Part shown: piece by piece, positions 49,157 through 58,692 of the stretch
How the letters are laid out: the number at the start of each line of letters is the position of its first letter
Position numbering within the stretch: the stretch's first letter is position 1
From: DRPG01 sp964655065
Lineage (GTDB): Bacteria; Myxococcota_A; UBA796; GCA-2862545
NCBI GenBank assembly: GCA_964655065.1
Contig: CAZZLC010000022.1
Coordinates: 38,562 to 102,561, forward strand
Direction of reading: 5' to 3'
DNA: 64,000 nt
Notes under the pieces: model-generated
The model's input: only the letters and a program-made list of their open reading frames with translations
Databases searched by the model: none
What the model was told of the DNA's origin: nothing
Translations under genes and position numbers: made by a program

Positions 49157-49570
49157 TCAGTCCGATTCGGTTGGAGCGACCTCGGCGAGGGTCGTCGTGC
49201 GCGCCCACTCCACGTAGGAGGCCTTCAGCCGACTCCACGAGCCGTGCAGTGGACACGGCGCTGAGGCGTCACACCGGTCGAAGCCGAACACACAGGGGGG
49301 GTCGGTGCGATCCTCGCCGACGGCGGCGAGGATGTCGTGGAACGAGACGTCAGCCGGGTCGCGGGCGAGCCTGAAGCCGCCGCCGTGCCCACGGCGTGCC
49401 TCGACGAGGCCTGCCAACACGAGCTGGCGCATCACCTTGCTGACGTAGTGAGTGGGGATCTTCGTCTGCTGGGCGAGCGACTCGGAGTTCAGCACCTCAC
49501 CGCCCCGCGCCTCCTGGGCCAGCCGCGCCATCGCGCGCAGCGCGTACTCACCAGTCTGACTGATGATCAC
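49157..49570 (-). CDS. Rrf2-family regulator, NsrR-like
   Basis: The product is 137 residues. The winged helix (ISQTGEYALRAMARLA, IPTHYVSKVMRQLVLAGLVE, GHGGGFRLAR) is standard. Three cysteines (Cys93, Cys100, Cys106) match the spacing of the iron-sulfur cluster in NsrR-type NO sensors. It lies directly upstream of nrfHA on the same strand (248 bp apart). Sensing of NO or nitrite stress and control of nrf is the natural reading. Confidence 0.9.
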   Translation of the reverse strand: MIISQTGEYALRAMARLAQEARGGEVLNSESLAQQTKIPTHYVSKVMRQLVLAGLVEARRGHGGGFRLARDPADVSFHDILAAVGEDRTDPPCVFGFDRCDASAPCPLHGSWSRLKASYVEWARTTTLAEVAPTESD

Positions 49571-49664
49571 CGATTGCTCCGTTTCTACGGACCTCCATAT
49601 CCATCAATTCGTGCGTGGTCCTGCAGCGATCCGTGGTGTTCATCGCGAGACGACCGCAGGGTCT

Positions 49665-52037
49665 TCAGTCGGCGGTCCGCACCGTCCCTCGTCCCGATTC
49701 GAGCTCGACGTCCTGCGAGAGATCGACATTGCCGCGATAGATGGTGGGCTCGTCGACCAGGTTCATCGAGAAGCGCAGCAGATCGCGTAGCTCCTCGTAG
49801 ACCTGGTCCTGGCTGCGGCCGTAGAACCGATCGAGGAAGACCCGGCGCTGCGCCTCCTTGATCTGCTGGATCTCCAGCATGTCCTCCGGCTCGTCCACGA
49901 TGTGCGGCGTGAGGAAGATCATCAGGTTGGTCTTTCGGTCGGTCCGCTCGCGGGACCGGAACAGTCCCCCGACGATCGGCAGATCTCCCAGGATCGGGAC
50001 CTTGTTGGTGCGTTCGCCCTCGATGGACGCCACGAGTCCACCGACCACCATCGTCTGGTTGTCGCGAACGAGCGCGACCGTCTGCAGCCGCCGCTGACTG
50101 GTGACGAAGCCGCCGCCCTGCGCCGCGACCGCCTGGGACTGCGCGCTCTCCTCCACCTCTTGGACCTCGAGCTCCAGCTCGAGAGTGACGTGGTCTTCGC
50201 TGTTCACGCGCGGGGTGATCGACAGCGAAATGGCGACGTCCTCGCGCTGGAAGGAAACGACGGGCGAGCCCAGGCTGTTGAGTCCGCTCGACGTGGGAAA
50301 CGGGACCTTTCGACCGACCACGATCTCCGCCTCCTCGTTGTCGAGCGTCGTGAGGTTCGGGTTCGAGACGATCTGGGTGGAGCCAAAGGTCGTGAGCGCG
50401 TTCAGCGCGATGCCGAAGGCGGGCACGGTCAGGGTGCCGGCCGTGCCGTCGGAGGGGTTGACGGTCGGAACCTCGACCCCCTCACCGAACACCCCGAATG
50501 CGAGCCCCGACAGGGCATCCTGGGACAGCCCGAGCGAGTTGGATCCGAGCTGCGAGCCCGCGAACCCGACCGGAGCGTCCTCGTCGTCGCCGAAGGAGAC
50601 GGGAGCGTGGTAGGCGAGACCGAGGGACTCGGCGTCCTCGCTGGACAGCTCGACGACGACCGCGTCCACGAACACGGATCGCCGCTCGACATCGAGGGCG
50701 TCGATGACCTTGCGAAGGACGCGATACTCGTCGTTGTCGGCGATCATCACGAGCGCGTTGGTGTTCTCGTCGGCCGCGATGCGGAGGTCCCCGTCGAAGA
50801 CGGCCATCGCGCCCCGGCGCTCGTCCTCGACGGGCTCGGGGACAGCCTTGCCCCGACGTCGACGCTGCCGGTTGCGCTGGGCGGCCCGACGGGCGGCCGC
50901 CGTCTGGCCCGGGTCCTCGCCACCCTCCGAGAGCTCCGAGAGCACGCTCGCCACGTCCTCGGCCTTGGCGTTCTCGAGGTAGATCACGCGGATGCGTGCG
51001 CCGGCCGAGACGTCGACGCTCACGTCCACCGATGCGATCAGATCGGCGATCGCCTCGTGCCCTTCCGGGTTCGCGAGCACGATCAGGGAGTTGGTGCGCT
51101 CGTCCTCGATCACCTTCGACACGAAGCGCGACGGTTCGCCGGCGCTCACGGGATCGGCCTCCCCGCGCTTCCGGCGCTGGCGTGCCCGCCGACGGGCGCG
51201 GGCGCGAGCCCGGCGCCGAGCCCGGCGCCGGGCCCGGGCGCTCCGCGGCTCGGGCTTCGCCTCGTCCTCGGGCCCGTACAGCTCGTCGATGAGCGCCTTG
51301 ACGTCAGAGGCTTCGGCGTGGACGAGCTGGAAGAACCGTAGGGTCGATTGGGGCGCCGCGACGTCGAGCTCGTTGGTCACCTCGACGAGCTTGCGGATGT
51401 TGGCTGCGGTGTCCGTGATGATGAGCGTGTTCGTGGGGGCGTACGCGATCAGCTTCGCGTCGCTCGGAGCCATCGTCTTCAGGACCTTCGACAGGTCGTC
51501 GACGCGGGTATTGTCGAGCTGAACGAGCTGGGTGACCATCTCGTCGACGCCGCGGACGGGCTCGCCAGCCTTGCCGACACGGATGGGTCGCTGGCCGGCG
51601 GACTTCGAGCGGATCACCTTGGCGGTCTCGCCGGTGTACGACAGCGTGTACCCCGCGACCTCGAGGGCCGACAGGAACGCCTCCCAGGCGGCCGCGCCGG
51701 CGACCTCCCGGTTGCTGATGATGGTGACCTTCTCGCGCTTCAGCTTCTTCACGTCGGTCAGCACGAAGTTGGTCTTCTGGATGGGGGCGAAGAACAGGAT
51801 GAGGTCGTACAGCGACGTGTCGGGGCCGAAGGTCAGCGATACCCGGTCGGCCTCAGCGGGATCGGGGGCCACCTGACCGATCAGCGGGTCGTCGGTGGCG
51901 GGCCTCACGATCGTGGTTCCATCAGGTCGCGTCTCGACGACGGGGTCCTGGGCGGCGGCGAGTCCCGGCACCAGAGTGAGCGCGAGCCAGACCAGAGCGA
52001 AGAGCAGACGATGGACGGTGATGGGTCCCCCGGGCAC
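49665..52037 (-). CDS. gspD: Type II secretion secretin GspD
   Basis: The product is 790 residues with a signal peptide (LVWLALTLVPGLAAAQ). N-domains (TNFVLTDVKKLKREKVTIIS; VVQLVQLDNTRVDDL-like N1-N3 repeats) precede the secretin core: VDAVVVELSSEDAESLGLAY, TPRVNSEDHVTLELELEVQ, VPILGDLPIVGGLFRS and NLMIFLTPHIV. Two Arg-rich inserts are odd: one at about 255-285 in an N-domain loop and one near 375-400. It should form the outer-membrane channel for folded exoproteins. The GTG start has a weak ribosome site. Other T2SS genes are not adjacent. Confidence 0.9.
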   Translation of the reverse strand: MPGGPITVHRLLFALVWLALTLVPGLAAAQDPVVETRPDGTTIVRPATDDPLIGQVAPDPAEADRVSLTFGPDTSLYDLILFFAPIQKTNFVLTDVKKLKREKVTIISNREVAGAAAWEAFLSALEVAGYTLSYTGETAKVIRSKSAGQRPIRVGKAGEPVRGVDEMVTQLVQLDNTRVDDLSKVLKTMAPSDAKLIAYAPTNTLIITDTAANIRKLVEVTNELDVAAPQSTLRFFQLVHAEASDVKALIDELYGPEDEAKPEPRSARARRRARRRARARARRRARQRRKRGEADPVSAGEPSRFVSKVIEDERTNSLIVLANPEGHEAIADLIASVDVSVDVSAGARIRVIYLENAKAEDVASVLSELSEGGEDPGQTAAARRAAQRNRQRRRRGKAVPEPVEDERRGAMAVFDGDLRIAADENTNALVMIADNDEYRVLRKVIDALDVERRSVFVDAVVVELSSEDAESLGLAYHAPVSFGDDEDAPVGFAGSQLGSNSLGLSQDALSGLAFGVFGEGVEVPTVNPSDGTAGTLTVPAFGIALNALTTFGSTQIVSNPNLTTLDNEEAEIVVGRKVPFPTSSGLNSLGSPVVSFQREDVAISLSITPRVNSEDHVTLELELEVQEVEESAQSQAVAAQGGGFVTSQRRLQTVALVRDNQTMVVGGLVASIEGERTNKVPILGDLPIVGGLFRSRERTDRKTNLMIFLTPHIVDEPEDMLEIQQIKEAQRRVFLDRFYGRSQDQVYEELRDLLRFSMNLVDEPTIYRGNVDLSQDVELESGRGTVRTAD
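51171..51250 (-). repeat. GC-only low-complexity tract coding Arg/Ala insert of GspD
   Basis: Repeated CGCCG/CGGGC-type units encode a run of arginines and alanines (ARARRRARRRARAR and similar). This tract has no counterpart in usual secretins. Confidence 0.6.
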
Positions 52038-52160
52038 GCCCCACCATCACCATCGCTCGCGTTCGGTGCAAACCGGGTTCGAGACCGCCGCCGTGCGCCG
52101 GGCCGGCGCGAGTCGCCCCGAACCCACCGACGCGGTACCTGCGCATCGGAGGATCCAGAC

Positions 52161-53582
52161 ATGACGAGGATGATCGTGGGGACTTGGCTCGTAGCCGCGT
52201 GTGGAGGCGACGATGCGGTCGAGCGTCCCGGGGACACGGACTCCGGCACGCCGGCGCCCGTGGAGAACCGCTTCACGGTGCTGCCCGAAGACGGCTGGGT
52301 CGCGGTCGCGCCTCTGCAGAACGTGGTCGTCACGGCCACGCCGGGCTTCGCGTCCACGTCTCTCGACACCACCAGCGTCGCGCTGGTGGACGAATTCGGC
52401 AGCGAGATCCCGTTCAGCACACGCTTGGAGGACGGAGGTCGCACCTTCGTGATCGACCCGAGCCGCCCGCTCTCGCTCAGCGGGACCTACTCCGTGCAGA
52501 TCGAAGGGCTCGCGTACGTCGACGACACCGCGCTGCCCGCGATCGGGCTCACCTTCGAGACCCACCCCTTTCCGAGGATCACGAGGAGTCAGCGCGCCAC
52601 CTCGCTGGAGGTCTCGAGCTACGACGATCGACAGCGCGTGGTCACGTCCGACACGTTCACCGACCCGGGCACCGACGGCATCTGGGGGACCCAGGACGAT
52701 CTCCAGTCCGAGCGCCAGGTCTACGAGTACGAGCCCGAGCGCGTTCTTTCTTACGACGGCCCGGGGTCCGACGTGACCTGGGCGACCGGCGACGACGAGC
52801 TCGTGTGGTACGAGACCGTCGAGGAGCTCCCGCTCCTGAGGACGGAGACCCGCTTCGAGCGCGGGCTCGACGGCCTCTGGTTCACGCCCGACGACGTCGC
52901 CACCAGTCGACGCGAGATCGTGTACGACAGCGACGGGTTGGCCTTGTCGCGAATCTTCAGCTTCGGCATCGGCAACGACGAGACCTGGTTCACGGGGGAC
53001 GACGACGTGCTCGGCTTCGCGGTCTGGAGCCACTCGCCGACTGGCCAGCTGGTGCGCGAGGTCTCGTACAACCGCCCGGGGGTCGACGACACGCCGTTCA
53101 CCGACGATGACGTCGTGAGTTCCTACTACGTCCAGACCTTCCGACCCGACGGACTTCGCCTGCGCTTCACGACCTACATCGACCCCGGCAACGACGGAGT
53201 CTGGCTCGACGGCAACGACGTGCCGCTGTCCTACGTCCAGAGCACGTACGACGAGAACGGGTTGCGGACCTCGGACACCCAGTACGCCGACCCCGGCGAC
53301 GACGGTGAGTGGTTCACGAGTGACGACCCGATCGACAGGTTCACCCGGGTGATCTCGAATGCCGACGGCGTCGAGACGGAGACCATCACGTCGTCCGACC
53401 CGGGACCCGACCAACAGTGGGGTACCGCGGACGACGTCGTGACGTCTCGCTGGGAACGGACGGTGGACGCGATGGGGTTCCCGGTGCGGTTCCGAACGTT
53501 CGACGGGCCTTCTGAAGCCGACCTCAGGGAAGATCGCGAGTACCTGCCCCCGCTCGTCGCCGGACCGCGTTCCCAGCCATGA
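52161..53582 (+). CDS. Lipoprotein with Ig-like domain and repeated D-G-x-W-x-T-x-D-D motifs
   Basis: The product is 473 residues. ATG at 52161 gives a lipoprotein signal (IVGTWLVAACGGDD). Residues 35-130 form a bacterial Ig-like domain of the SbsA/Big_5 kind (PEDGWVAVAPLQNVVVTAT, LSLSGTYSVQIEGLAY). The rest has about nine units of 30-45 residues with GTDGIWGTQDD, GLDGLWFTPDD, GNDETWFTGDD, GDDGEWFTSDD, each followed by a beta strand pair. The Asp placement suggests Ca binding, and the strands resemble RHS/YD-type wrapping. Family not named by me. The protein ends without a recognised anchor. Confidence 0.7.
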   Translation: MTRMIVGTWLVAACGGDDAVERPGDTDSGTPAPVENRFTVLPEDGWVAVAPLQNVVVTATPGFASTSLDTTSVALVDEFGSEIPFSTRLEDGGRTFVIDPSRPLSLSGTYSVQIEGLAYVDDTALPAIGLTFETHPFPRITRSQRATSLEVSSYDDRQRVVTSDTFTDPGTDGIWGTQDDLQSERQVYEYEPERVLSYDGPGSDVTWATGDDELVWYETVEELPLLRTETRFERGLDGLWFTPDDVATSRREIVYDSDGLALSRIFSFGIGNDETWFTGDDDVLGFAVWSHSPTGQLVREVSYNRPGVDDTPFTDDDVVSSYYVQTFRPDGLRLRFTTYIDPGNDGVWLDGNDVPLSYVQSTYDENGLRTSDTQYADPGDDGEWFTSDDPIDRFTRVISNADGVETETITSSDPGPDQQWGTADDVVTSRWERTVDAMGFPVRFRTFDGPSEADLREDREYLPPLVAGPRSQP

Positions 53583-53620
53583 CCTGAGCTGCCGACCGAA
53601 CCCACGCCGAGGAGGTAGGG

Positions 53621-54118
53621 ATGACCGATTCACGAGGAACGCGCATCGTGACCGCCTCCGGGTTGTGGCTCACCGTCACCTCGGTGCTGATCCTGCTGTT
53701 GCTCGGCATGACGGTCGCGATCCTCCCCGATGCGACACAGGCGCTGCTGTGCTGTGGTCCCTTCGTGCCCGTCGGCATCGTTGCGGCAGCCGCCGGCGCG
53801 GTGACGAGGCGGGTCGTGATCGCCGACGCAGACGGGGTGCTCTCGAGCTGGGAGCCGTTCGGCATCACGACCCTCGACGTGCCCCGATCCGACATCGCGT
53901 ACGTGACCATGGAAGAAGTCGAGCGTAGCTTCCTCGACATCCAGGAGTTCTGGGTCGGCATCAGCTCGGTGACCAGCTTCCGCGTCCGCCTCGTGCTGAC
54001 CGACCATTCCGAGCGACAAGTTGCGGGCCACCTCGACAAGCGACGAGCCAAGCGCATCGTGGACGCGATCCGCGCCGGACTTCGCCTGCCGGGCGACCAG
54101 CCGCTCACCGGCTGGTGA
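53621..54118 (+). CDS. Membrane protein, unknown
   Basis: The product is 165 residues. GGAGG lies ten bases before ATG. Two membrane segments (SGLWLTVTSVLILLLLGMTV and FVPVGIVAAAAGAV, with a CC between them) are followed by a cytoplasmic beta-rich domain (SSWEPFGITTLDVPRSDIAY, FRVRLVLTDHSERQ), like a small PH-type domain. Role unknown. It converges on the MscS gene 8 bp away. Confidence 0.7.
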   Translation: MTDSRGTRIVTASGLWLTVTSVLILLLLGMTVAILPDATQALLCCGPFVPVGIVAAAAGAVTRRVVIADADGVLSSWEPFGITTLDVPRSDIAYVTMEEVERSFLDIQEFWVGISSVTSFRVRLVLTDHSERQVAGHLDKRRAKRIVDAIRAGLRLPGDQPLTGW

Positions 54119-54125
54119 CGCCACC

Positions 54126-55004
54126 TCAGTTGGCGGCCCGCACCTCGTGGACATTGGCCGGGACGGTCGGCAACGGACCGATGAGGTGGAGATCGCGCTG
54201 CGGGAACGGGATCGTGATGCCCGCCTCGTCCAGGGCCTTCTTCACCGCGATGATCAGCTTGCTGCGGTAGCCCCAGTAGTCCTTCGAGCGGCACCAGGCG
54301 CCGAGCTTGAAGTCGATGCTGCTCGTTCCAAAGCCGAGCGCGAGCACGATCGCTCGTCGGGGCGCCCCCTCCACGCTCCACTCGTCGCCCACGCGCTGGA
54401 GCACCTCCTCCGCGAGCTCGAGGTCGGTGTGGTAGGCGACCCCGACGGTGACGTCGGCGCGTCGGAAGGGATGAGCGTCGAAGTTCGTGAACGCGCGCTC
54501 GATGACGTCGGCGTTCGGGATCCAGTGCCGAGCGTTGTCGAAGGAGTCCACCTCGGTGTGGAGCAGCCCGATGCCCGCGATCAGCCCCTCCTTGTCCGAG
54601 ATCTCCACCCAGTCACCTTCCTCGAAGGGCCGAAACGCGAGCAGCACGAGCCCGCTCGCGAGGTTCGAGATGTTGCCCTTGAGCGCCACGCCGATGGCGA
54701 CGCCGGCGCCACCGAGCAACGCGGCGATGCTCGTGATGTCGATCCCGAAGATCCCCATGCACACCAGCACCCCGAGCGTCACGAGCGACCATCTCGTCGC
54801 GCTGTAGGCGAAGGTCCGAATGGTGCCGTCGGCCCGGGTCCGCTTCAGCAGCTGCCGGACTCCGTTCGCGACCGCCGCGCTCGCGAACCAGACGAGGATC
54901 AGGGTGGCGAGGGCTCCGGCGACGCGGAGGCCGTACTGCACACCGAGCTCCAGCAGGGTCGGTGCGAGCTCTTCGAACGAAGGCAGGGTGCCGTCGGGAT
55001 TCAC
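54126..55004 (-). CDS. MscS-family mechanosensitive channel
   Basis: The product is 292 residues with three membrane segments. The pore helix (LGGAGVAIGVALKGNISNLA) has the Gly/Ala pattern, followed by LVLLAFRPFEEGDWVEI. The vestibule ends AGITIPFPQRDLHL, the family's conserved C-terminus. It releases solutes under hypo-osmotic stress. No partner gene is seen. Confidence 0.95.
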   Translation of the reverse strand: MNPDGTLPSFEELAPTLLELGVQYGLRVAGALATLILVWFASAAVANGVRQLLKRTRADGTIRTFAYSATRWSLVTLGVLVCMGIFGIDITSIAALLGGAGVAIGVALKGNISNLASGLVLLAFRPFEEGDWVEISDKEGLIAGIGLLHTEVDSFDNARHWIPNADVIERAFTNFDAHPFRRADVTVGVAYHTDLELAEEVLQRVGDEWSVEGAPRRAIVLALGFGTSSIDFKLGAWCRSKDYWGYRSKLIIAVKKALDEAGITIPFPQRDLHLIGPLPTVPANVHEVRAAN

Positions 55005-55156
55005 GTGGTTCCTCCAGATTCGGCTCCGACCTAAGGACGTCCGCGCCGTTCTGGAAGAGCCCCACGGGCCAGGGGCCCCTCACTCCTGCTCGTCCATCCA
55101 AACGATACACCTCGCGCGTTCGCTGACGCCTGGCTCCGCCAGGGCTGGAGGAATTC

Positions 55157-55789
55157 GTGATGATTGCAATGCTCGCGTTCGTGGCCTGTGTCGAGGACGT
55201 GTCGAAGGACAAGGTCGAGCTGCAGGTCGAGGAGGCCCCGAAGACCGAGGAGGCAGCCCGGACGGCACCGCCGGAGGCGCCCAAGGGCGAAGCCTGGGCC
55301 GTCGACCTGTCCAAGTCCAAGCTCGAGGCCCTCGGCGCCAAGATCACGGCCAAGCACCCCATCGTGTTCCACGACTACGAGGGCACCGTCACCGTCGACG
55401 GGGACAAGGTCTCGGGGGTCAGCTTCACGGTCCAGATGGCGTCGCTCGAGGCGGACGTGGCGAAGCTGACCAGCCATCTCAAGACCGAGGACTTCTTCCA
55501 CGTCGAGAAGTTTCCCACGGCGACCTTCACCTCCTCCGAGGTCCGCGAAGGCTCCACGGTCCCCGAGATGACCCACACCGTGAAGGGGACCTTCACGATC
55601 CGCGGGGAGACCAAGCTCGTGACGTTCCCCGCGCGCATCACCCTCGAGGGCCGAGAGGTCCACGCGAGCACCGAGTTCGCCCTCGACCGCCAGGACTTCG
55701 CGATCACGTACCCCGGTCGGCCCGACGACCTCGTCCAGGACAAGGTCGTGCTCACGGTCGACTTCCACGCCGCAAAGCCCCAGAGCTGA
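55157..55789 (+). CDS. YceI-family lipoprotein
   Basis: The product is 210 residues. GGAGG at 55147-55151 serves GTG at 55157 or ATG at 55160. A lipoprotein signal ends at Cys11 (MLAFVACVED). After a charged linker, the YceI lipocalin-like barrel begins: WAVDLSKSKLEALGAKITAK, DDFFHVEKFPTATFTS-like segment (TEDFFHVEKFPTATFTSSEV) and VKGTFTIRGETKLVTFPA. These barrels bind polyisoprenoids such as quinones. It is likely periplasmic, lipid-anchored. Confidence 0.9.
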   Translation: MMIAMLAFVACVEDVSKDKVELQVEEAPKTEEAARTAPPEAPKGEAWAVDLSKSKLEALGAKITAKHPIVFHDYEGTVTVDGDKVSGVSFTVQMASLEADVAKLTSHLKTEDFFHVEKFPTATFTSSEVREGSTVPEMTHTVKGTFTIRGETKLVTFPARITLEGREVHASTEFALDRQDFAITYPGRPDDLVQDKVVLTVDFHAAKPQS

Positions 55790-55858
55790 CGCGTCGGGAG
55801 CGGCACGGGGAGCCGGCCGCCGACTTCGTCCCGAAGCCTCCTCACGCAGCCCGGAGGC

Positions 55859-58168
55859 TCACTCCCAGCGGCTCGCGAGGAAAGCGTCACTGGTGGTGAA
55901 GACGACCATTCCGTGACCGCTGGGGGCGAACGCGGCCGTCGCGGACTCCGGGGACACGGGCTCGCTCGTGGGTATGAAGGCAGGAGCTTGCCAGCCTGCG
56001 CCGGCGACGTAGGTGACCGCCTGCAGGAGCCCGCCGGCCGGGTCGTCTTTCAGGACCACCGCGTTGCCGCAGCGATCGGCGACGACCTCGTGCACCCTCC
56101 CCGCCTCGAGCTCCAGCACGTCGACGACCGCCGCACCGTCATAGCGGGCGACGAACGTCAACTCCTCCACATCCCCTTCTTCCCACTGCAGGAAGGCCAC
56201 TCCCGGCGCTCCCGAGACGAGGTGGCCTAACTGCGCAAAGCCCATGCCCTGGTCGTAGGGTTCGGGCGCGGACCATTCACCAGACGGGCTGCGCTCCATG
56301 AGGAAGCCCCGGTCCGTCTCGAACACCTGGTAGGCAAACAGCGCGCGCCCGCCCCCGAGCCAGACGCCGCGACCGTTGGCGGCGTCGGTGGTGGGCACGG
56401 GGACCTCCTCGAAGTCGTCCGCGTCGCCCCAGCCTGTCGCCTTGTCGTAGAGCAGAGCCGAGTAGTCGGCACCACCGTCCCTCGCGAAGAGCATCCCCTG
56501 GCCCTGGGCGTCGAGGTCGAAACCGACGAGGCGCGAATCGTTCCTCACGAGCTTCACGGGGCTCCCGGTCTCGAAGCCGCGGATGCTGAGAATGCCGCTG
56601 GTGTCGCGGGTGACGGCACCGGCCACGTGCCCTGTGTCGTCGACCTCGGCGACCGCTCCGCCGCCGAAGCCGAGGGACTGGAGAGTGCCCGCCGACCCGT
56701 CGGGGTTCACCGTGAACCGCACCGCATTGCCACCGCTTCGGCGCTCGAGATACGTCCCCACGCCCGTCCCCGCCGGAGACAACGCGACCCGGGGAAGCCA
56801 CTCGTCGCCGGCCCAGAAGCTGACGTTGATGTCGAGCACGTCGGGCGCCGACCACGCTCCCAGCGCGGCGTCGTAGCGCAGGAGCGAGAGGCGGGTCAAC
56901 GAATAGACCTCGTTGGCGAGCATCACCGCATTCCGAGCCGCGTCGAGCCCCAGCCCGGCGTCCACCGGTCGCGTGAGCACGTCCGGAAGGATGGGCTCGG
57001 CTACCGACCAGTCGAACGCGGACGTGTCGACGCAGCCCTCGGGCAGGGGCGGCGCTTCCCCGCCGAGCCAGCGGATGTCGTCGACGAAGAACTCGAGACC
57101 CTCGGGGTTGTCGGTCCAGTTCGCTGACCAACCGAACGCTCCGAAGACCTGGTCCACGTCGCTCATCTCGTCGAGCGCGATCGTGTACTCGGCGGGCGTG
57201 TCGGTCAAGGTGATCACCTCACGGTCCGAGCGACCGTCGAAGTCCACGCCGCTGATGCCGACCATGAACTCGACGACCTCCCCGCCCTGGGCGCCCCATG
57301 CCGAGAAGCGAACGACCGAGGGCACGGCTTTCTCGTCGAGCACCCGAAAGAAGCTGTCCCGGCTCACCCAGTGCGCCCCCGTGAGCGGCCCCTCGACGCC
57401 GTCCCAGGCGAACCGATGACAAGACCCCGCCTGTCCGCCGGCGCGCACGGGGCACTGGTCGTCCTCGACGTGTCGGGCTTCTCCGAACGCCGAGAACCCG
57501 AAGCGCCCGCCAAACTCCTCGTCCACGACGAACGGCAGGGTCAGCGGCGACTCCTCGGGGTCGGGCGTCCCCTCGTCCGTAGGGGGCGTCCCGGTGTCCC
57601 CTTCCCGCAGCCACCGGATGTGGGCGATCTCGAAGACAACCTCGCTGTCGTCGGCACTGTCGACATACCACCAGAATGGGTTTCGGGGAGACTGCAGCTC
57701 GGCTCGTGGAAGGCTGTCGAGACTCAACGCGAACTCGGTGGGCGTCGAGGGCAGACGGATGGTCCGCTCCACGGAGTCAGCCTGGCGGTCCCCGGCGCCG
57801 AACACAACCGGTGTCCCCTCGCTACCGGGCGCGGCCCGCACCGAGAAGACGAGGGCCCCTGGCTGGCCGTCGACCGTCAGCGATTGACTGCTCCTCCAGG
57901 CCTCTGCCGCGGGCGTGGTCGAGACCGTGAACCGATGGCACACCCCGACTCTGAACCGGTCGCCCTCGCAGGACCCGCGGGCGTGTGCGTCCGATGCGCC
58001 CACGGGATCAAAGTGGTCGTCGATCAGGAGAGGCAGGCTGGCGAACCTCTGTCCGTCCTCCGCGGCGAGATCGGGCACGTCGGGTAGCGCCTCACCGCCC
58101 GAGCACGCGAACACCCACAGCACAAAGGCCAGGAGAGCCAAGGCCCAACGTCGGGTCGTCGAGGTCAC
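55859..58168 (-). CDS. Large lipoprotein with two galactose-binding-like modules and a propeller-like end
   Basis: The product is 769 residues. The lipobox ends at Cys22 (VLWVFACSGG). Two related modules at about 40-190 and 215-370 each hold Cys pairs, a strand phrase like HRFTVST/HRFAWDG, and end with an aspartate/tryptophan-rich edge (EIAHIRWLREG, FFVDDIRWLGGE), as in jelly-roll carbohydrate-binding domains. The rest (about 380-769) has repeated YERRSGG, GRALFAYQVF-type strands suggesting a beta-propeller. Family unknown; glycan binding is a guess. A small gene lies 10 bp upstream. Confidence 0.7.
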   Translation of the reverse strand: MTSTTRRWALALLAFVLWVFACSGGEALPDVPDLAAEDGQRFASLPLLIDDHFDPVGASDAHARGSCEGDRFRVGVCHRFTVSTTPAAEAWRSSQSLTVDGQPGALVFSVRAAPGSEGTPVVFGAGDRQADSVERTIRLPSTPTEFALSLDSLPRAELQSPRNPFWWYVDSADDSEVVFEIAHIRWLREGDTGTPPTDEGTPDPEESPLTLPFVVDEEFGGRFGFSAFGEARHVEDDQCPVRAGGQAGSCHRFAWDGVEGPLTGAHWVSRDSFFRVLDEKAVPSVVRFSAWGAQGGEVVEFMVGISGVDFDGRSDREVITLTDTPAEYTIALDEMSDVDQVFGAFGWSANWTDNPEGLEFFVDDIRWLGGEAPPLPEGCVDTSAFDWSVAEPILPDVLTRPVDAGLGLDAARNAVMLANEVYSLTRLSLLRYDAALGAWSAPDVLDINVSFWAGDEWLPRVALSPAGTGVGTYLERRSGGNAVRFTVNPDGSAGTLQSLGFGGGAVAEVDDTGHVAGAVTRDTSGILSIRGFETGSPVKLVRNDSRLVGFDLDAQGQGMLFARDGGADYSALLYDKATGWGDADDFEEVPVPTTDAANGRGVWLGGGRALFAYQVFETDRGFLMERSPSGEWSAPEPYDQGMGFAQLGHLVSGAPGVAFLQWEEGDVEELTFVARYDGAAVVDVLELEAGRVHEVVADRCGNAVVLKDDPAGGLLQAVTYVAGAGWQAPAFIPTSEPVSPESATAAFAPSGHGMVVFTTSDAFLASRWE

Positions 58169-58178
58169 GGGACCCTCT

Positions 58179-58511
58179 CTACTGGGGTACGCCGCCGAAC
58201 GGCGGCGCCTGATTGGTGAGCAGGGACTGGGCCTCGAACCGACCGACGTTCGGATCGAGAACGTCGACGTCGTACACCTCGCGCTCCTCGATGGACCAGT
58301 CCAGGGAGCAGGTCGCGCCTTCGCAGTCGACGGAGGTCGGCTCGTTCAGGATGTCTTCCCGCTCCGAGCCATCGATGGGAGCGAGCAGCTCGGGGCTCGG
58401 GATCTCCGAGAACAGCACGCCGCGCTTGGTCGGGTCCCACTCGTCGGGCTCCGAGTAGGTCCGCGCTCGGGTCTGCAACCGCTCGAGCTGGCTCCCCTCG
58501 CCGCCGGTCAC
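58179..58511 (-). CDS. Hypothetical protein, possibly 5'-truncated
   Basis: About 110 residues from a GTG at 58511 with no ribosome site. Upstream in frame, coding-like sequence (LDGAPFSSTVETDIETWTLT) continues to a stop near 58574, without a good start codon. The body includes CEGATCSLDWSIEEREVYDV. It stands 10 bp before the large lipoprotein, so both are one transcript. Either the start is non-standard or the gene has lost its 5' end. Confidence 0.4.
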   Translation of the reverse strand: MTGGEGSQLERLQTRARTYSEPDEWDPTKRGVLFSEIPSPELLAPIDGSEREDILNEPTSVDCEGATCSLDWSIEEREVYDVDVLDPNVGRFEAQSLLTNQAPPFGGVPQ

Positions 58512-58692
58512 GTCGAGCGTGAGCGTCCACGTCTCGATGTCGGTCTCGACGGTCGACGAGAACGGCGCCCCATCGAGTTACGGCCCGGTGGTTGCCGGGG
58601 TAGCATTGCGGCACAGGGCCTGCCCGTCACGGTCGAAACGGGCGTCGGGCCGAGCGGTGCGATACGCGCCCGCCGAGGATCGGGAGATCGAG

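Noticed and set aside
55129..55143. CCTGGC/GCCAGG hairpin before the YceI gene
   Set aside because: It is short with a three-base loop and expected by chance in this base composition.
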